DNA from: Cyclobacteriaceae bacterium
GTDB taxonomy: Bacteria; Bacteroidota; Bacteroidia; Cytophagales; Cyclobacteriaceae
Assembly: GCA_020832305.1 (NCBI GenBank)
Contig: JAFIEV010000017.1
Coordinates: forward strand, 328,236 to 392,235
Reading direction: 5' to 3'
DNA: 64,000 bases
Below, piece after piece: positions 1-8,578 of the stretch; the stretch's first letter is position 1; each line of letters starts with the position of its first letter. Under the pieces are notes generated by a model that searched no databases, had not been told where the DNA came from, and was given only the letters and a program-made list of their open reading frames with translations. A program made the position numbers and the translations under genes.

Positions 1-203
1 TGAAAAACACTAAAATTTCACTTGACATCATGTTTGTAAACAGAAATCGTGAAATAGTTTCTATCGTTAAAGGCACCCGCCCATTTTCTGAAACCCCGGT
101 ACCTTCTGAAAAGCCTGCTATTTATGTCGTAGAGGTAATAGCCGGCTATACAGATAAATATGCCATCAGGGAAGGAGACAAAATCTTGTTTGAATTATTC
201 TAA
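1..203 (+). CDS. DUF192 family protein, C-terminal part
   Basis: The reading frame is open from the window edge to a TAA at 201-203, so only about 66 C-terminal residues are present. They show the DUF192 pattern: an FVNRN segment, a 'VSIVKGTRPFSETP' loop, then 'YVVEVIAGYTDKYAIREGD' leading to a short hydrophobic end. DUF192 proteins are small, usually secreted or lipid-anchored proteins of unknown function. The start and any signal peptide lie outside the window. The family call rests on pattern memory; the function is not known. Confidence 0.6.
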   Translation, partial: KNTKISLDIMFVNRNREIVSIVKGTRPFSETPVPSEKPAIYVVEVIAGYTDKYAIREGDKILFELF

Positions 204-237
204 GACTTTCCAACTTTACCTGTACAGTGTCGTTTAA

Positions 238-268
238 TTGATAGATTGCCATGGGGTTATTATATTTG
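238..268 (+). promoter_or_regulatory. Bacteroidota-type promoter of the Fur-like gene
   Basis: TTG at 238-240, exactly 20 nt, then TATATTTG at 261-268. This matches the -33 (TTG) and -7 (TAnnTTTG) boxes of the Bacteroidota primary sigma factor. The ATG at 301 lies 32 nt after the -7 box. Because the -33 box coincides with the first possible TTG start of the frame, it argues that translation begins at 301. Confidence 0.65.
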
Positions 269-300
269 TATTCTGTATTTCAATCGGGAATTTATCCATA

Positions 301-723
301 ATGAGACACACAAAAAATCCAACTCAAATTCTTTCAGCTTACGGAATGCGTCATACCGGATGCAGGAGTCAGATTCTGGAGCAATTTATCTATCATGATT
401 TTGCATTATCGCATAACTACATAGAAAGCCATATCGATTCGAAATACGACCGGGTTACCATATACAGAAACCTTAAGGCCTTTCTTGATAAAGGAGTAAT
501 ACATAAGGTGCTCGATGATGAGGGGGGCATCAAATATGCTTTATGTAATGATGCTTGCACAGAACATGATCATCATCACAATCATGTGCATTTTAAATGT
601 GAAAAATGTGGTAAGACCATCTGCATAGATAGCCTTAAAATACCTGAAATAAGCCTTCCGGCTAATTTTGAAGCGAAAGAGCTTAATTTGCTCATACAGG
701 GAACCTGTGATGAATGTACATGA
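301..723 (+). CDS. Fur-family regulator, zinc-type (Zur-like)
   Basis: A 140-residue Fur-family DNA-binding repressor. The N-terminal winged helix contains the 'YDRVTIYRNLKAFLDKGVI' recognition region, followed by a dimerisation domain with the metal ligands 'EHDHHHNHVH', CEKC and a final CDEC. Two CxxC pairs form the structural zinc site of the family. The His-rich stretch and the nearby CobW-type GTPase (1665) suggest a zinc sensor (Zur), but this is inference. The start ATG at 301 is preferred over an upstream in-frame TTG because that codon is the promoter's -33 box. The gene converges on another Fur-family gene with a gap of only 6 bp. Confidence 0.8.
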   Translation: MRHTKNPTQILSAYGMRHTGCRSQILEQFIYHDFALSHNYIESHIDSKYDRVTIYRNLKAFLDKGVIHKVLDDEGGIKYALCNDACTEHDHHHNHVHFKCEKCGKTICIDSLKIPEISLPANFEAKELNLLIQGTCDECT

Positions 724-729
724 TGCGGC

Positions 730-1203
730 TTATTTTGAATCCGAATCATTTACATGCCCGAAAAAATATAAAGTGTGGCTTGTAACGGTAAAATTAAAAG
801 TTTCTTCTACTAACTCTTGTATCTGCTGAATTCTGGGATCACAAAACTCAAAAATCTGATCTGTATTAGTACAAATTACATGGTCATGTTGCCGATACCC
901 ATGAGATTTTTCGTACAACGATAAATTTTTACCAAACTGATGTTTTTTTACAAGTTCACATTCCAGCAATAAATCCAATGTATTGTAAACAGTTGCCCTG
1001 CTTACTCTGTAGTTTTTGTTTTTCATATTGATATACAGGGATTCCACATCAAAATGTCCTGTATTGCTGTAAATCTCTTCCAGAATGGCAAATCTTTCAG
1101 GAGTCTTTCTCAATTGTTTTTTTTCGAGATAGTCTGTAAACAACCTCTTGATCATTTCAAATTTCTCAGGATCCAGTCTAATTTCTTTTTGCAGGTTTTG
1201 CAT
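730..1203 (-). CDS. fur: Fur-family transcriptional regulator
   Basis: A 157-residue Fur-family repressor with a longer N-terminal extension. The winged-helix part includes 'RKTPERFAILEEIYS' and 'YRVSRATVYNTLDLLLECELV', followed by 'RQHDHVICTNTDQIFEFCD'. It lacks the CxxC pairs seen in the neighbouring Fur paralogue (only single cysteines remain), so it does not carry the usual structural zinc site. This form is common in Bacteroidota and fits an iron- or peroxide-type regulator better than a zinc one, though metal specificity cannot be read from sequence. The 174 bp upstream gap to yidD shows no clear operator. Confidence 0.8.
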   Translation of the reverse strand: MQNLQKEIRLDPEKFEMIKRLFTDYLEKKQLRKTPERFAILEEIYSNTGHFDVESLYINMKNKNYRVSRATVYNTLDLLLECELVKKHQFGKNLSLYEKSHGYRQHDHVICTNTDQIFEFCDPRIQQIQELVEETFNFTVTSHTLYFFGHVNDSDSK

Positions 1204-1377
1204 GTTTATACCACCTTTGGGAATAAAATTAATTACATTTCAAGTAAGGCCAAACGTATTACCTATATATAAAGATACTTTATTTCAGACAACTTGTTTC
1301 GATTTTCGTTTATATTGTAAAAATCAAATCAATTATTTTTTAGCATTTTAAAAGACATATACAAAAGTATACAAATA

Positions 1378-1653
1378 TTGAGAAAAATTGTAATACACTT
1401 AATTCGCGGAACGCTAATCGCCCTGGTTCGCTTTTATCAGTTGAGTATTTCTCCCTTGTTTCCTGCTTCATGCCGGTTTACGCCGACATGTTCGCAATTT
1501 ATGATAGAAGCCATAAGAATATATGGTCCGTTTCATGGTTTTTGGATGGGTTTGAAAAGACTGAGCAAATGTCATCCATGGGGAAGCAGCGGTTATGATC
1601 CTGTACCACACCTGCCGAATAAGACCAATGAAAATTGCTGTGAGAAACCATAA
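1378..1653 (+). CDS. yidD: Membrane protein insertion efficiency factor YidD
   Basis: A 91-residue YidD (DUF37) protein that assists YidC-dependent insertion of inner-membrane proteins. The family signatures are intact: '[20 protein letters not shown]', then '[17 protein letters not shown]' and 'GYDPVP'. An N-terminal amphipathic or hydrophobic helix precedes them. The start is a TTG at 1378; no in-frame ATG lies upstream of the conserved region. YidD is usually beside rnpA/yidC; here it precedes a CobW-type GTPase with an 11 bp gap, so the two may be co-transcribed. Confidence 0.9.
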   Translation: MRKIVIHLIRGTLIALVRFYQLSISPLFPASCRFTPTCSQFMIEAIRIYGPFHGFWMGLKRLSKCHPWGSSGYDPVPHLPNKTNENCCEKP

Positions 1654-1664
1654 TAGCGAAATTG

Positions 1665-2684
1665 ATGAATTTACTTGATGCAAAAATACCTGTCACCGTA
1701 ATTACCGGCTTTTTGGGAGCCGGAAAAACCACTTTTATCAATCAACTGATTAAAAAATATCCTGATAAGCGATTTGCCATCATTGAAAATGAATTTGGGG
1801 AAATAAATATAGACCAGGAGCTTGTAATTGATGCAGCGGAGGGTATTTTTGAACTTTCCAACGGGTGTATATGCTGTACACTCAATCAGGATCTTATCGA
1901 ATTGTTACATCGCCTGGAAGACCCTAAATATAATTTTAATCATATACTGATAGAAACTACTGGCATTGCCGAACCTGATGGTATAGCTTCTGTTTTTTTG
2001 AACCTTGAAGGGCGATCGAAATACTTTCTCGATGGTACTGTTTGTCTGATTGATGCAGTGCATGCACTCAAAACATTAAATGAAAATCAAACAGCCAGAA
2101 AGCAAGTTTCTTTTGCAGATCTCATTTTGATAAATAAGACAGATGCAGCCGATCAGAATGAAGAAAAATATCTGCTTTCTGAATTGCGTAAGTACAATCA
2201 TGGAGCCAGAACTGCTAATGTTGCCTTCGCAGATTTTGGAAGCATCGACATTCTTGACATTGGCGCCTATGATCCTGATCGAGTGGGATTTACCTTGGGT
2301 TCTGCAATAAATTACAGACAAAAGCCTTCGCACTTTATGTTAAAGGAATCTGACATCGAGGCACATAGTTTCGTGCTGGATCAGGCACTCGATCCCCATA
2401 AATTTGAACATTGGGCCAGCGTTGTATTGCATTTGTACAATGCTCAGATTTACAGGATCAAAGGCATTTTGTGGCTGGAAGGTGAAGAGAGAAAAGTAAT
2501 CTTTCAATCGGTTAGAAACTCCACCAAAATTGATATTGGAGAAAAGTGGCATAGCAGCGAAAACAAAGCCACGCGACTGGTATGCATTGTAAAAAATGTC
2601 GAGCGAAAATCTTTGGAAAAAGGGCTAAAGCAATGTGTGTATTTGCCTAAAATTCAATCAAATAATATTTTGTCAAGGAAGTGA
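1665..2684 (+). CDS. CobW/COG0523 metallochaperone GTPase
   Basis: A GTP-binding protein of the G3E class, 339 residues from the ATG at 1665 (a TTG directly upstream is in frame but less likely). Walker A 'GFLGAGKTT' near residue 15, the metal-binding motif 'GCICC' near 68, 'ETTGIAEP' and the guanine-specificity motif NKTD are visible, followed by the CobW C-terminal domain (residues ~230-320). Such proteins insert or deliver metals, often zinc, into client enzymes and are commonly under Zur control in bacteria. The nearby Fur-type regulator with a His-rich sensor supports a zinc role. The precise client is unknown. Confidence 0.85.
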   Translation: MNLLDAKIPVTVITGFLGAGKTTFINQLIKKYPDKRFAIIENEFGEINIDQELVIDAAEGIFELSNGCICCTLNQDLIELLHRLEDPKYNFNHILIETTGIAEPDGIASVFLNLEGRSKYFLDGTVCLIDAVHALKTLNENQTARKQVSFADLILINKTDAADQNEEKYLLSELRKYNHGARTANVAFADFGSIDILDIGAYDPDRVGFTLGSAINYRQKPSHFMLKESDIEAHSFVLDQALDPHKFEHWASVVLHLYNAQIYRIKGILWLEGEERKVIFQSVRNSTKIDIGEKWHSSENKATRLVCIVKNVERKSLEKGLKQCVYLPKIQSNNILSRK

Positions 2685-2908
2685 ATTTAATTAATATTGA
2701 TTATGAAAATATTTTGTTGTTAGATAAAAAAAGTGCTAAACTTTAATTTGATCAAAGTAAAGTTTATACATTATTATGATTTTTTAATGAAAATGTCATG
2801 AGTAAACATAAAGTCAGTTTTGATATTATTTTAAAAATTGATTTAATTTGGTAGAAAATTAAAGACATCAATGCACTTTATTTATAAACCTTTTAAACTA
2901 TCTCTTGT

Positions 2909-3178
2909 ATGAGCGCAAATTCTAGTGAAAAAATTGAAAAAGCATGTGTAGATGCTCTGGAAAAAATCAAAAAATTTGACAATCCTGATTTAAAGGATAT
3001 TGAATCAAAGCTTGAATGGGTTATCGGAAGCTACAGATTTGACCATAATCCCTCAGGTTTATTTGAGATTGGTTCAAAAGCACTGGAAATTCTCCTGCAA
3101 ATTAAAAGTGAGAAGCCCAGGTTGGTGCCTAAAAAACTCATTGAAGATCTTGAAAAGGCCCTGGCAGCAGAATCTTAA
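2909..3178 (+). CDS. Small helical protein of unknown function
   Basis: An 89-residue acidic/basic helical protein with no family I recognise. It is rich in Lys, Glu and Leu, with Asn-Pro breaks ('DNPDLKD', 'DHNPSG') between predicted helices, and has no signal peptide or membrane segment. It stands alone between a 224 bp AT-rich gap and the convergent rluD. Codon use and length look like a real gene: the ATG at 2909 is the first in frame, and the even helical pattern would be unlikely in random sequence. Probably cytosolic. Confidence 0.6.
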   Translation: MSANSSEKIEKACVDALEKIKKFDNPDLKDIESKLEWVIGSYRFDHNPSGLFEIGSKALEILLQIKSEKPRLVPKKLIEDLEKALAAES

Positions 3179-3225
3179 ATGTTTTAACCTTTTGTTTATA
3201 TTCTGATAACAGAATAACTATTAAT

Positions 3226-4263
3226 TCAGGTATATTGAACATAATGCTCCCATTTGAGCAATAATTGCTCGAGGTCTTCTGGTAAAGGTGCTTCAAAATA
3301 CATTTTCATTTTAGAAACAGGATGTATAAAACCCAGAGAACCTGCATGTAGGGCTTGTCTGGGAGCGATTTTAAAGCAATTATCGACGAATGATTTGTAT
3401 TTGCTGAAAGAAGTGCCTTTTAATATTTTATCGCCACCATAGGTCGCATCATTAAACAATGGGTGACCTATATATTTCATATGGGCTCTGATCTGGTGTG
3501 TTCTTCCTGTCTCAAGTTTACATTGAATCCAGGAGACATATCTGAGTTCTTTCAGGGTCCGGTAATGCGTAATGGCATGTTTTCCAAAACTGCCATCAGG
3601 AAAGGCAGCTGTTACTTTACGATCCTTCAGGCTTCGACCCAGGTGTACATCAATGGTTCCATCTGGAGGTTCGGGTATTCCCCAAACAAGCGCAAAATAG
3701 GTGCGGTCTATGCTATGGTCAAAGAATTGTTTGGCCAGGCCAGACATTGCTTTATCTGTCTTGGCAATAACCAGTAATCCGGAGGTATCTTTATCAATTC
3801 TGTGTACCAAACCGGGTCTGCCTTCATTGCCCTTCATTTCGGGCAGAGTATTGAAATGGTAAACCAATGCGTTTACAAGTGTACCACTCCAGTTGTTATA
3901 AGCCGGATGAACTACCATTCCCGCTGGTTTATTTACAACAAGCAAATGTTCATCTTCATACACAATGTTGAGCGGAATATTTTCAGGAACTACTTCTGTA
4001 ACCCTGGGTGGCTCGGGTAATGCAATAAGGATATCATCACCGGGTTTTATTTTGTAGTTGGCCTTTACAAGGGTTTCATTAACTTTTACAAATCCATTTT
4101 TTATGGCTTCCTGTACCTTGTTCCTTGAAACACTGGAAAGCCTGGCCATTAAAAATTTATCAATCCGCAACGCTTGCTGCCCACCATCCACTTTAATACG
4201 GTAATGCTCAAATAGTTCATCACCTTCAAAGTCTTCATTTTTATTTTCCAGATCCTCTTGCAT
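3226..4263 (-). CDS. rluD: Large-subunit rRNA pseudouridine synthase, RluD type
   Basis: An RluA/RluD-family synthase converting uridines in 23S rRNA to pseudouridine. An N-terminal S4 RNA-binding domain ('LRIDKFLMARLSSVSRNKVQ') is followed by the catalytic domain with 'HRIDKDTSGLLVIAKT', whose first Asp is the nucleophile, then 'LETGRTHQIRAHM' and 'HALHAG'-like motifs (seen as 'RQALHAGSLGF'). An upstream in-frame ATG at 4290 exists, but a TATCTTTG promoter element at 4268-4275 falls inside that extension. I therefore place the start at 4263, giving 345 residues and a probably leaderless mRNA. Confidence 0.88.
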   Translation of the reverse strand: MQEDLENKNEDFEGDELFEHYRIKVDGGQQALRIDKFLMARLSSVSRNKVQEAIKNGFVKVNETLVKANYKIKPGDDILIALPEPPRVTEVVPENIPLNIVYEDEHLLVVNKPAGMVVHPAYNNWSGTLVNALVYHFNTLPEMKGNEGRPGLVHRIDKDTSGLLVIAKTDKAMSGLAKQFFDHSIDRTYFALVWGIPEPPDGTIDVHLGRSLKDRKVTAAFPDGSFGKHAITHYRTLKELRYVSWIQCKLETGRTHQIRAHMKYIGHPLFNDATYGGDKILKGTSFSKYKSFVDNCFKIAPRQALHAGSLGFIHPVSKMKMYFEAPLPEDLEQLLLKWEHYVQYT

Positions 4264-4267
4264 TTTG

Positions 4268-4275
4268 CAAAGATA
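4268..4275 (-). promoter_or_regulatory. -7 element TATCTTTG abutting the rluD start
   Basis: On the minus strand TATCTTTG is followed by CAAA and then the ATG at 4263. It matches the Bacteroidota -7 box exactly. With only 4 nt to the start codon, transcription should begin at or next to the ATG. No TTG sits 19-21 nt upstream, so the -33 box is weak or absent. Confidence 0.5.
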
Positions 4276-4311
4276 AAAATCATTCTGCATCTTTAATCTT
4301 TTAGTGACGAA

Positions 4312-5262
4312 ATGGCAGTAGATCTGAACTATTTAAATTTTTATTTCAGTACTCATAGCAAGCCGGAAGTACAAGTAATAAATATTCCGGAGATCAAAGA
4401 GAAGGGGGTAAGCTGGCTTGTGCTACGAGACGATCTTAACGACATTTTGATGTCTGGTAATAAAAGACGCAAATTGAAATACAACCTGCTTGAGGCTGCC
4501 GGCAAAAATTTTGACACATTACTCACTTTTGGAGGAGCGTACTCTAACCATATTTATGCAGTGGCTGCAGCCGCCAGACACTTTGGGTTTAAATCGGTTG
4601 GAATTATCAGAGGAGAAATCCTCGATCCCCTCAACCCCACTTTACATTTTGCTAAGGAATCGGGTATGCACTTATTATCCCTCACGAGAAAGGATTATAA
4701 TAATCGTAATTCTGCCATATTAATTGATGAGTGGGCGGAGAAGTTTGGCCCATTTTATATGATTCCAGATGGAGGTACAAATTTGGCTGCATTACAAGGT
4801 ACATCAGAACTGGCTCAATGCATTGATGAAAATGTCGATTATATTACCTGTTGTTGTGGCACCGGAGGAACCCTCTCCGGACTTATTAGCGGATTAAATG
4901 GTCGGGCAAAAATATTGGGCTTTCCGGTATTAAAAGGAGGGGATTTTTTAAAAGGTATAATTTTTGACCTGCTTGGGAATTATCAGAAAAATGTGCCTGA
5001 AAACTGGCAATTGATTTCAGATTACCATTTCGGTGGTTATGCCAGGTACAGACCTGAACTTATCAGGTTTATGAACGATTTCTACAGACAGACATCCATT
5101 CCGACTGACCCTGTATATACGGGAAAAATGTTTTACGGTGTTTATCAAATGATCCTCTCGGGCTATTTTAAAAAAGGTAGCCGGGTTTTAAGCATACACA
5201 GCGGTGGCTTGCAAGGTCTTGATGGTTTTAAACAACGTCATGGCAGACTCCTGGAATATTAA
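4312..5262 (+). CDS. PLP-dependent ACC deaminase / D-cysteine desulfhydrase family enzyme
   Basis: A 316-residue fold-type II PLP enzyme. 'GNKRRKLKYNL' carries the probable PLP lysine, 'TFGGAYSNHIYAVAAAA' is the substrate/phosphate loop, 'CCGTGGTLSGL' is the glycine-rich phosphate-binding loop, and 'SIHSGGLQGLDGF' ends the protein. The family includes D-cysteine desulfhydrases and 1-aminocyclopropane-1-carboxylate deaminases; Bacteroidota members are usually of unproven substrate. It is divergent from rluD (gap ~48 bp) and convergent with the carotenoid desaturase (8 bp apart). Confidence 0.82.
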   Translation: MAVDLNYLNFYFSTHSKPEVQVINIPEIKEKGVSWLVLRDDLNDILMSGNKRRKLKYNLLEAAGKNFDTLLTFGGAYSNHIYAVAAAARHFGFKSVGIIRGEILDPLNPTLHFAKESGMHLLSLTRKDYNNRNSAILIDEWAEKFGPFYMIPDGGTNLAALQGTSELAQCIDENVDYITCCCGTGGTLSGLISGLNGRAKILGFPVLKGGDFLKGIIFDLLGNYQKNVPENWQLISDYHFGGYARYRPELIRFMNDFYRQTSIPTDPVYTGKMFYGVYQMILSGYFKKGSRVLSIHSGGLQGLDGFKQRHGRLLEY

Positions 5263-5270
5263 TCGACCAT

Positions 5271-6749
5271 CTACAAAGAGAAATCATCTGCAATTATTTC
5301 ATCTGCAATTTTCGCTGAAGATAAACATAAAGGAATGCCACCACCCGGGTGTACACTTCCTCCGCAAAAATAAAGTCCTTTAATTTTTTTTGAATAATTT
5401 GAATGCCTTAGAAAAGCAGCGTATTTATTATTGGAGCTGTTACCATATAAAGCACCTTGGGCTGAGGACGTCCTGGATTCAATTGTACGGGGTTCCAGTA
5501 TTTCTTCACAGACAATCATAGGCTCAATATTTTTTCCTAGCATTCTGCTTATTTTTTTAATGATATTTGCCCGTGCCTCTGCTATCAGCCTGTCCCAATC
5601 CTGCCCGGTATTATTGGGCGTATTTATCATGGTAAACCAGTTTTCACAGCCTTCAGGCGCATCTTCCTGAACATACTTTGAGGTGATGTTAATATATACC
5701 GTCGGATCGTGATATAAGCTTTTTTCATCGAAAATGTACCTGAATTCTTCGGGATAACTGGCTGAGAAAAATATGTTGTGCAAATCCAATTCGGGAAACT
5801 GGTTTTTAATGCCCCAGTAAAAAATTAATGCCGAGCTTGATTTAGGTTGATTTAATAATTTTTCCGGAGGTTTTTGATCTTTGAGCAGTTTTCGGTAGGT
5901 ATTCACTACATCCATATTGCTCACAGTAATATCGAAATAATGATTTTTTCCTCCGGCTACAAAACCCCGGGCCTCGCCCTTTTCATGAATAATACTTTCA
6001 ACCGGACTCGAAAAATGAAACTTAACTCCCAGGGAGCATGCCAGATCATACATCGATTGAGTAATGGTATGCATACCCCCCTTTGGAATAAATGCGCCTA
6101 TATTAAATTCCAGGTGTGGAATAATACTCATGGTAGCCGGTGTTTTGTAAGGGTCGGAACCATTGTATGTGGCATATCGGTTAAACATTTGTACCAGTCT
6201 TGGATCTTTGAATTGCGCTTTGTTTGCCTGATCGAGGGTGCGGAAAAAGTCGAGCCTTGGCATTCGGGCGTAAGCTTTAAAAGCAGTGTTATTAAAAAAG
6301 GTACCCGCTTTATGAATGGATCGGTACATGAATAAGTCTGCCAGTGTATCGTATAGAAAGGCACTTTTTTTGAGCGATTTCAAAACTGTTTGGGCATTCT
6401 CTCCGGTTTTTTCTTCAACTTCGGCTGCAAACCGGTTCGTGTCTGACCATGCACTTAAACGCAGTCCATCTTCGTAGAAATAATTACAGTTTACTTCGAG
6501 TTTTTCATATTGAAAATGCTCTTCAGGTTTTTTCCCGGCAACTCTGAATAAATCGTCAACCAGACCAGGTAAGGTAAACAATGAGGGCCCGGCGTCAAAA
6601 CGAAAACCATCGATTTCAAACTGACTAAGTTTACCGCCGGGGTAAGAATTGGCTTCAAAAACTTCTACTTGTAAACCCCTGGATGCGAGCCTGATCGAAG
6701 TAGCAAGCCCTGCCACACCCGATCCTATAATTCCTGCTTTTGTTGTCAT
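5271..6749 (-). CDS. crtD: Carotenoid desaturase, CrtD-like (phytoene desaturase family)
   Basis: A 492-residue FAD-dependent desaturase. The N-terminal dinucleotide-binding motif 'GSGVAGLATSIRLASRG' is followed by 'PGGKLSQFEIDGFRFDAGPS' and the C-terminal FAD motif 'GLYFCGGSVHPGGGIPL'. The 'DAGPSLFTLP' segment is typical of 1-hydroxycarotenoid 3,4-desaturases (CrtD), whereas phytoene desaturase CrtI of this phylum usually reads 'GPSWYWMP'. The product would take part in making the monocyclic carotenoids of these bacteria. No other carotenoid genes are in the window. The CrtD/CrtI choice is an inference from that motif. Confidence 0.75.
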   Translation of the reverse strand: MTTKAGIIGSGVAGLATSIRLASRGLQVEVFEANSYPGGKLSQFEIDGFRFDAGPSLFTLPGLVDDLFRVAGKKPEEHFQYEKLEVNCNYFYEDGLRLSAWSDTNRFAAEVEEKTGENAQTVLKSLKKSAFLYDTLADLFMYRSIHKAGTFFNNTAFKAYARMPRLDFFRTLDQANKAQFKDPRLVQMFNRYATYNGSDPYKTPATMSIIPHLEFNIGAFIPKGGMHTITQSMYDLACSLGVKFHFSSPVESIIHEKGEARGFVAGGKNHYFDITVSNMDVVNTYRKLLKDQKPPEKLLNQPKSSSALIFYWGIKNQFPELDLHNIFFSASYPEEFRYIFDEKSLYHDPTVYINITSKYVQEDAPEGCENWFTMINTPNNTGQDWDRLIAEARANIIKKISRMLGKNIEPMIVCEEILEPRTIESRTSSAQGALYGNSSNNKYAAFLRHSNYSKKIKGLYFCGGSVHPGGGIPLCLSSAKIADEIIADDFSL

Positions 6750-7022
6750 GCTTACATAAAAATCTCACCTGTCTTTAATCCCAGACCAGGTATTTGTTTA
6801 ATTAACAAAAATCAGCTGGTATTGTGCGAGATCAAGACAGAAATTATTTTTAAGACACATGTAAAGCCTTAATTAGAGTGCGCTGAAAATCGCCTGTCCT
6901 GTAGTTTTATTTTATATTAATATCCTGAAAATACATTACTGGGGCAAATTTTTTCAGCAAACTATTTAGCGCTTAGCTCCAATCCACCTCTTCCACCTCA
7001 GATCTATGTAAGCAATTACAGG

Positions 7023-8360
7023 CTATTGGCCTTCCTTAATCCATGCTTCATTTAAGGCCGCATAAACAATGCATTTGCGGTTATCCTCCTGAAAATAGCT
7101 GTACGATACATGCAATACTCCATTTTTACCGACAACTATAGCCGGATAATGTGAGCGGTTATTAGGATCATCAGCTATACTTCTATTCCATGGCCAGGTT
7201 TTTCCGTCATCTTCTGAGAGTGAAAGGGTAAGACGGTTTCGTCCTGATTCGGTATCGTTATTGATCAGCACCCAATTTCCATTTTCGAGGGTAACAATAT
7301 CGCAGGAGGTACCGGAGTTATGAAGCTCCGAATCCTGAACTAATGACCAGGTTTTACCCTCATCCTCAGACCTGCTCATATGTAATCTTTTTGGCGGAAA
7401 GCCATTGTCTCGCATATAAGCTACCAGAGAGCCGTCACGGTGTCTTGCAATAGCGGGCTGAATATTGCCCCCACCGATCAGGGGAGTACTAAAAGACCAG
7501 TTATTACCCCAATCATCGGTAATCGCCATTAGAGATATGCTAAACCCATCTGAATACAGTGGGATAATCATTCTGCCTTCTTCACTGATATATGGTTTAT
7601 TGCGCGTTTGCCAACCCATCCGTCTAAAGTATGGATATCCCATTTCAGAGGCATCGGCAGATCCATCCAGTGCCTGAACCCGACCTGCACGCATCATATC
7701 TTTACCTTCGGCTTTATCCCTGATGTGTTGTGCGTGCTTTTCCCATCTTTCCAGGTATTCACCTGATCCGGGGAGGTTTTTTACATAATCGGTATATTGA
7801 TCAAGCTGTTCATGCACAGAGGCAACAAAAGGATCATCGGCCTGAATCCCCCTTTCAGTTTTTCCACCCGGCTTAACGAGCAAAACATCCTGCCAGGTCC
7901 AGGTAGGCGCTCCTTCTGTATTCTCATAATCATCACTTATTAGATATTTTATAAGTGAAGTTTCCCATTGATTGGCAATGATGGTGATCCACATTAACCA
8001 GAGACGGTTTTTACCATCGAGAAAGAGAACGGGATTACAGTCTGGAAATTCCTTGACATCTGCCATTAAGAATGGTTCTGACCAGTTATTGGATCCTTTT
8101 TTCTTTCGCGCTCCTAACACCCGCACATCATCAGCCCATCTTTCCCCACTGCCCTGAAACCATGCGACGAGCACATCTCCATTAGGTAACTCTGCCAGGG
8201 TGGAACCATGTGCATGTTCATCCTGTACAGGAAAAATAAATTCTTTCTGCAAAAAAGGCCCTTTTAGTTCCCCGGAAACTTCTTTTTCGACTTGTTTTGA
8301 ACAGGACAGCAAAAAGAACATGCAAACAACACCACTAAGTTTTATAAAATTTACGTTCAT
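7023..8360 (-). CDS. Asp-box (BNR/sialidase-fold) lipoprotein
   Basis: A 445-residue protein with a lipoprotein signal peptide ending at LSCS (lipobox cysteine near residue 20), then a sialidase-type six-bladed propeller. Near the N-terminus 'HAHGSTLAELPNGDVLVAWF' is the typical first strand of BNR_2 proteins. Asp-box motifs TDDWGNNW, SEDEGKTW and SEDDGKTW follow. Many such proteins are annotated exo-alpha-sialidases, but several Bacteroidota members act on other sugars, so I give only the fold. It is divergent from a second sialidase-fold gene (8579), with a 218 bp shared intergenic region. Confidence 0.75.
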   Translation of the reverse strand: MNVNFIKLSGVVCMFFLLSCSKQVEKEVSGELKGPFLQKEFIFPVQDEHAHGSTLAELPNGDVLVAWFQGSGERWADDVRVLGARKKKGSNNWSEPFLMADVKEFPDCNPVLFLDGKNRLWLMWITIIANQWETSLIKYLISDDYENTEGAPTWTWQDVLLVKPGGKTERGIQADDPFVASVHEQLDQYTDYVKNLPGSGEYLERWEKHAQHIRDKAEGKDMMRAGRVQALDGSADASEMGYPYFRRMGWQTRNKPYISEEGRMIIPLYSDGFSISLMAITDDWGNNWSFSTPLIGGGNIQPAIARHRDGSLVAYMRDNGFPPKRLHMSRSEDEGKTWSLVQDSELHNSGTSCDIVTLENGNWVLINNDTESGRNRLTLSLSEDDGKTWPWNRSIADDPNNRSHYPAIVVGKNGVLHVSYSYFQEDNRKCIVYAALNEAWIKEGQ

Positions 8361-8578
8361 TTTTATAGAGTAAGAATAAGGACTAAGATTAATTAAAGGG
8401 AGCTCACATAGGCTGTTGCTTTCCCGTATTTTTAAATGTAATACTTAAAACTTAAATTGAAGGGCTATAATCATAGTAAATTAAGCTTGTTTTTGCGTAT
8501 TATACTATAACAGGAAATTGCCGGAGGGACCGGGTCACTATCCTGAGCATTATCATAAACCTTTTTTATTACAGAGAC

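Noticed and set aside
1054..1351. Plus-strand open frames opposite the second fur gene
   Set aside because: They mirror the coding sequence of the Fur protein on the other strand and show no family pattern, signal or proper start context.
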